Below, one piece after another: positions 62,313 to 64,000 of a stretch of 64,000 nucleotides of DNA; within the stretch, counting starts at the first letter, position 1; each line of letters starts with the position of its first letter. Made by a program: the position numbers and the translations under genes. Under the pieces are notes generated by a model, which saw only the letters and a program-made list of their open reading frames with translations, did no database searches and was not told the DNA's origin. The stretch spans positions 1-64,000 of the forward strand of contig NZ_FXXN01000014.1 in NCBI RefSeq assembly GCF_900184795.1, written 5' to 3'. This stretch comes from Magnetospirillum sp. 15-1. Its GTDB lineage: Bacteria > Pseudomonadota > Alphaproteobacteria > Rhodospirillales > Magnetospirillaceae.

Positions 62313-62350
62313 CGCCGCCGCCCTGGCAACGGGGCGGCGGCGTTGCTTTT
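62313..62350 (+). terminator. Terminator of the cytochrome c gene
   Basis: CGCCGCCGCCC (62313-62323) and GGGCGGCGGCG (62332-62342) form a perfect 11-bp stem with an 8-base loop, followed by TTGCTTTT. It also reaches the end of the convergent gene at 62350. Confidence 0.8.
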
Positions 62351-63021
62351 CAGGGGGTCAGCTCGGCCAGATCGGCCGCCGGATCGATAGCCCTGGACGA
62401 GGTGATCTCCAGACGTCCGTCGTTCAGTTCGTCGCAGCCCGGATGGGCCTGCCGCCAAGCCTCCACCGCCAGATCGCGCTCGTCGATCAGCACCTCGATC
62501 AGCGGCCGGTAGAAGGCGACCAGGGCCGCCAGCCATTCCGCCACCGGCGCCAGAGGCCCGGCCGGCGCCAGCCGCAGCCCGGCCACCATGGCCTTCACCG
62601 CCTCGGCCCGATACCACGCCTCGCCGGTGACCCAGCGGTTGGTGGTGAACAGTTCCACCACCTCGCCGCGCTCCCCGAATCCCGCGGCGATCAGATGGCA
62701 GGGAGCGTCGGCGTCGGCGGTCGCCACGGCGGGCACCAGCCCGCGCGCCATGCCGCGCGGCCGCTGGAACAGATGGATATGGCCGAATTCGCCGTCCCGG
62801 TGGCAGTGGTAGTAGAACTGGGCGTGGGACGAGAGGTCGTAGACATCGCCGGCCGGATAGTGACGGAAGGCCTCGACACCGCCGCCCCGGCTGAGCAGCG
62901 AGACGGGGTCGCCGCCCAGCCCGGCCGCCAGACCGGCCAGCCGCTCGCCCGCCGCCTTGGCGCGGAGCCAGTCGCCCCGCCCGGAAATGCATGCCGCCAG
63001 ACCGCAAGCGTCGGCGGCCAC
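62350..63021 (-). CDS. Protein of unknown function
   Basis: A 223-residue soluble protein. A segment of closely spaced His residues, H-A-Q-F-Y-Y-H-C-H-R-D-G-E-F-G-H-I-H-L-F (about 66-85), could form a metal site. The second half is helical with a long W-L-A-A-L-V-A-F-Y-R-P-L-I-E-V-L-I helix. I do not recognise a family, and no catalytic motif is certain. It is 3 bp from the TAXI binding-protein gene on the same strand and probably translated from the same message. Confidence 0.7.
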   Translation of the reverse strand: MAADACGLAACISGRGDWLRAKAAGERLAGLAAGLGGDPVSLLSRGGGVEAFRHYPAGDVYDLSSHAQFYYHCHRDGEFGHIHLFQRPRGMARGLVPAVATADADAPCHLIAAGFGERGEVVELFTTNRWVTGEAWYRAEAVKAMVAGLRLAPAGPLAPVAEWLAALVAFYRPLIEVLIDERDLAVEAWRQAHPGCDELNDGRLEITSSRAIDPAADLAELTP

Positions 63022-63024
63022 GGC

Positions 63025-63972
63025 TCAGCGCTCCGCCGGAGCCTTTTCGACTCCGTCATGCATGCGGATGGGAATGCCGTCACGGCTGGTCTCGGCCTTG
63101 GACAGGCCCCGCAACGCCGGATGCAGGCGGGTGAAGGCGGCGAAATTGGCCCAGATGGTCTTGGCGATGGCCGCCACCTCGTCGGCGGACAGCTTGCTGG
63201 TGACCAGCAGGGTCTTCAGCCCGATGGCCGCCACGTCCTCCTTCTGACCGTCATAGGTGCCGCCCTTGATGGCGAAGCGCGCCACCCACGGCACCTTCTT
63301 GAAGAAGGAATCCATGGACTTGGAGCGGATCTGAACCAGCGAGGCGCCGCATTCCTCCACCGCCATCTGGACCTCGGGCATGGGATGGATGCCGGTGAAG
63401 ACCGCCGCGTCGATATTGCCCTGGCACAGTTCGGCCGCCTGTTCCGCCAAGTCCAGCTCCACCAGCACCGACAGGTCGCCCTGGGACAGCCCCGAGGCGT
63501 CGATCACCGTCTCGGCCATGGAACGCTGGAACGAGCCGGGCTTGCCCAGGTTGACCCGCTTGCCCTTGAGATCGCCCAGATTGTCGATGCCCGCCCCCGG
63601 CCGGGCCACCACCACCGCCACCTCGCCGTGCAGGGCCATGATGGCGCGCAGGTCGGCCATGGGACCGGCGTCCTTGAAGCCCTCGGCACCGATGGCGGCC
63701 ATCTGGGCGGCGCGGGACTGCACCAGCGCCAGATCGGCATCGCCGGCCTTCAGCGCCGCCACATTGGCCGCCGAGCCGGAACTGGGCATCACCGCGCAGC
63801 CCAGCCCCAGGGGATGATCCTTGTTGATCACCCGGCAAAGCGCGCCGGCAACGGGAAAGTAATAGCCGGTGACCTCGCCGCTGGCGATGACCAGGGTCCG
63901 GCGCTCCGCCGCCCCGGCCGCCTGGGCCAGGACCAATCCGGCCAGTACGGCCGGGATCAATATCCGCTTCAC
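63025..63972 (-). CDS. TAXI-family TRAP-type periplasmic solute-binding protein
   Basis: A 315-residue exported protein. A signal peptide (R-I-L-I-P-A-V-L-A-G-L-V-L-A-Q-A-A-G-A-A) precedes the TAXI signature, T-L-V-I-A-S-G-E-V-T-G-Y-Y-F-P-V-A-G-A-L (about 26-45). S-S-G-S-A-A-N-V-A-A-L (about 64-74) and V-N-L-G-K-P-G-S (about 140-147) follow. These proteins feed TRAP transporters, though no TRAP membrane gene is visible here (the window ends just upstream). GTG start at 63972 with GGAGG 8 nt upstream. It is the first gene of the pair with the His-rich unknown protein. Confidence 0.9.
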   Translation of the reverse strand: MKRILIPAVLAGLVLAQAAGAAERRTLVIASGEVTGYYFPVAGALCRVINKDHPLGLGCAVMPSSGSAANVAALKAGDADLALVQSRAAQMAAIGAEGFKDAGPMADLRAIMALHGEVAVVVARPGAGIDNLGDLKGKRVNLGKPGSFQRSMAETVIDASGLSQGDLSVLVELDLAEQAAELCQGNIDAAVFTGIHPMPEVQMAVEECGASLVQIRSKSMDSFFKKVPWVARFAIKGGTYDGQKEDVAAIGLKTLLVTSKLSADEVAAIAKTIWANFAAFTRLHPALRGLSKAETSRDGIPIRMHDGVEKAPAER

Positions 63973-64000
63973 TCGCTCGTCCTCCAGGTTCAGCCCGGAT

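Overview
The window is GC-rich, densely packed bacterial DNA in which most genes are followed by short or overlapping junctions (ATGA, GTGA, TGATG). The gene set suggests an alphaproteobacterium of the Rhodospirillales, most likely Magnetospirillum or a close relative: several large sensor kinases and a GGDEF/EAL protein, two Rrf2 (NsrR-like) regulators, an FNR/FixK-type box, a soluble cytochrome c, a two-subunit molybdenum hydroxylase and a TAXI-type binding protein. The genus is inferred from this repertoire; there is no rRNA or magnetosome gene here to confirm it. I saw no rRNA, tRNA or CRISPR array.

Layout. 1-617: the 3' end of an IS110-type transposase, then about 400 bp without a convincing gene. 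618-6954: a degenerate receiver protein, an Rrf2 regulator divergent from a hybrid histidine kinase (an FNR-like site lies between them), an unknown protein and an enoyl-CoA hydratase-like protein. 7038-15855: pyrE, a SemiSWEET transporter, lrgA/lrgB, an exported protein, a nucleoside-recognition (SpmA/SpmB-like) membrane protein with a TerC protein, then minus-strand genes for ParA, a CopD-like membrane protein, a Nudix hydrolase, a methyltransferase and a polytopic membrane protein. 15961-24269: a molybdenum hydroxylase pair, then sulfur amino-acid genes (cysK, sseA, metC) and a DUF1007/NicO metal-transport pair, with a 38-residue membrane peptide gene at 21371. 24528-29209: an unknown Cys-rich protein, an SMR exporter, and an envelope module of a MotA/TolQ-like protein with two OmpA-domain proteins.

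29287-32971 holds suhB, efp and the two enzymes that beta-lysylate EF-P (epmB and epmA, divergent). 33102-40558 holds a second Rrf2 regulator, a PAS-GGDEF-EAL-receiver-HPt protein, gph, glmU-glmS (UDP-GlcNAc synthesis) and yciB. 40754-49207 is the outstanding feature: one 2817-codon gene built from start to stop of about 352 copies of an octapeptide (24 bp), consensus [S/T]-x-T-Q-[I/L/M/V]-x-[A/G]-L. Higher-order repeats are visible: a 41-octad (984 bp) unit in the second half and a 27-octad (648 bp) spacing pattern near the start. I recognise no described family for it.

49213-63972 holds a VOC protein and ygfZ, two glycosyltransferases with a glutamine-dependent asparagine synthase (a probable surface-polysaccharide operon), pyrC, a PAS histidine kinase, a MIP18/DUF59 protein with an NnrS-like membrane protein, the helicase hrpB, a cytochrome c, an unknown protein and a TAXI binding protein.

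Functional themes are pyrimidine synthesis (pyrE, pyrC), sulfur amino acids, cell-envelope precursors and glycosylation, translation-factor modification, and redox/NO-responsive control. The giant repeat gene sits between the housekeeping glm-yciB operon and ygfZ without an obvious partner.
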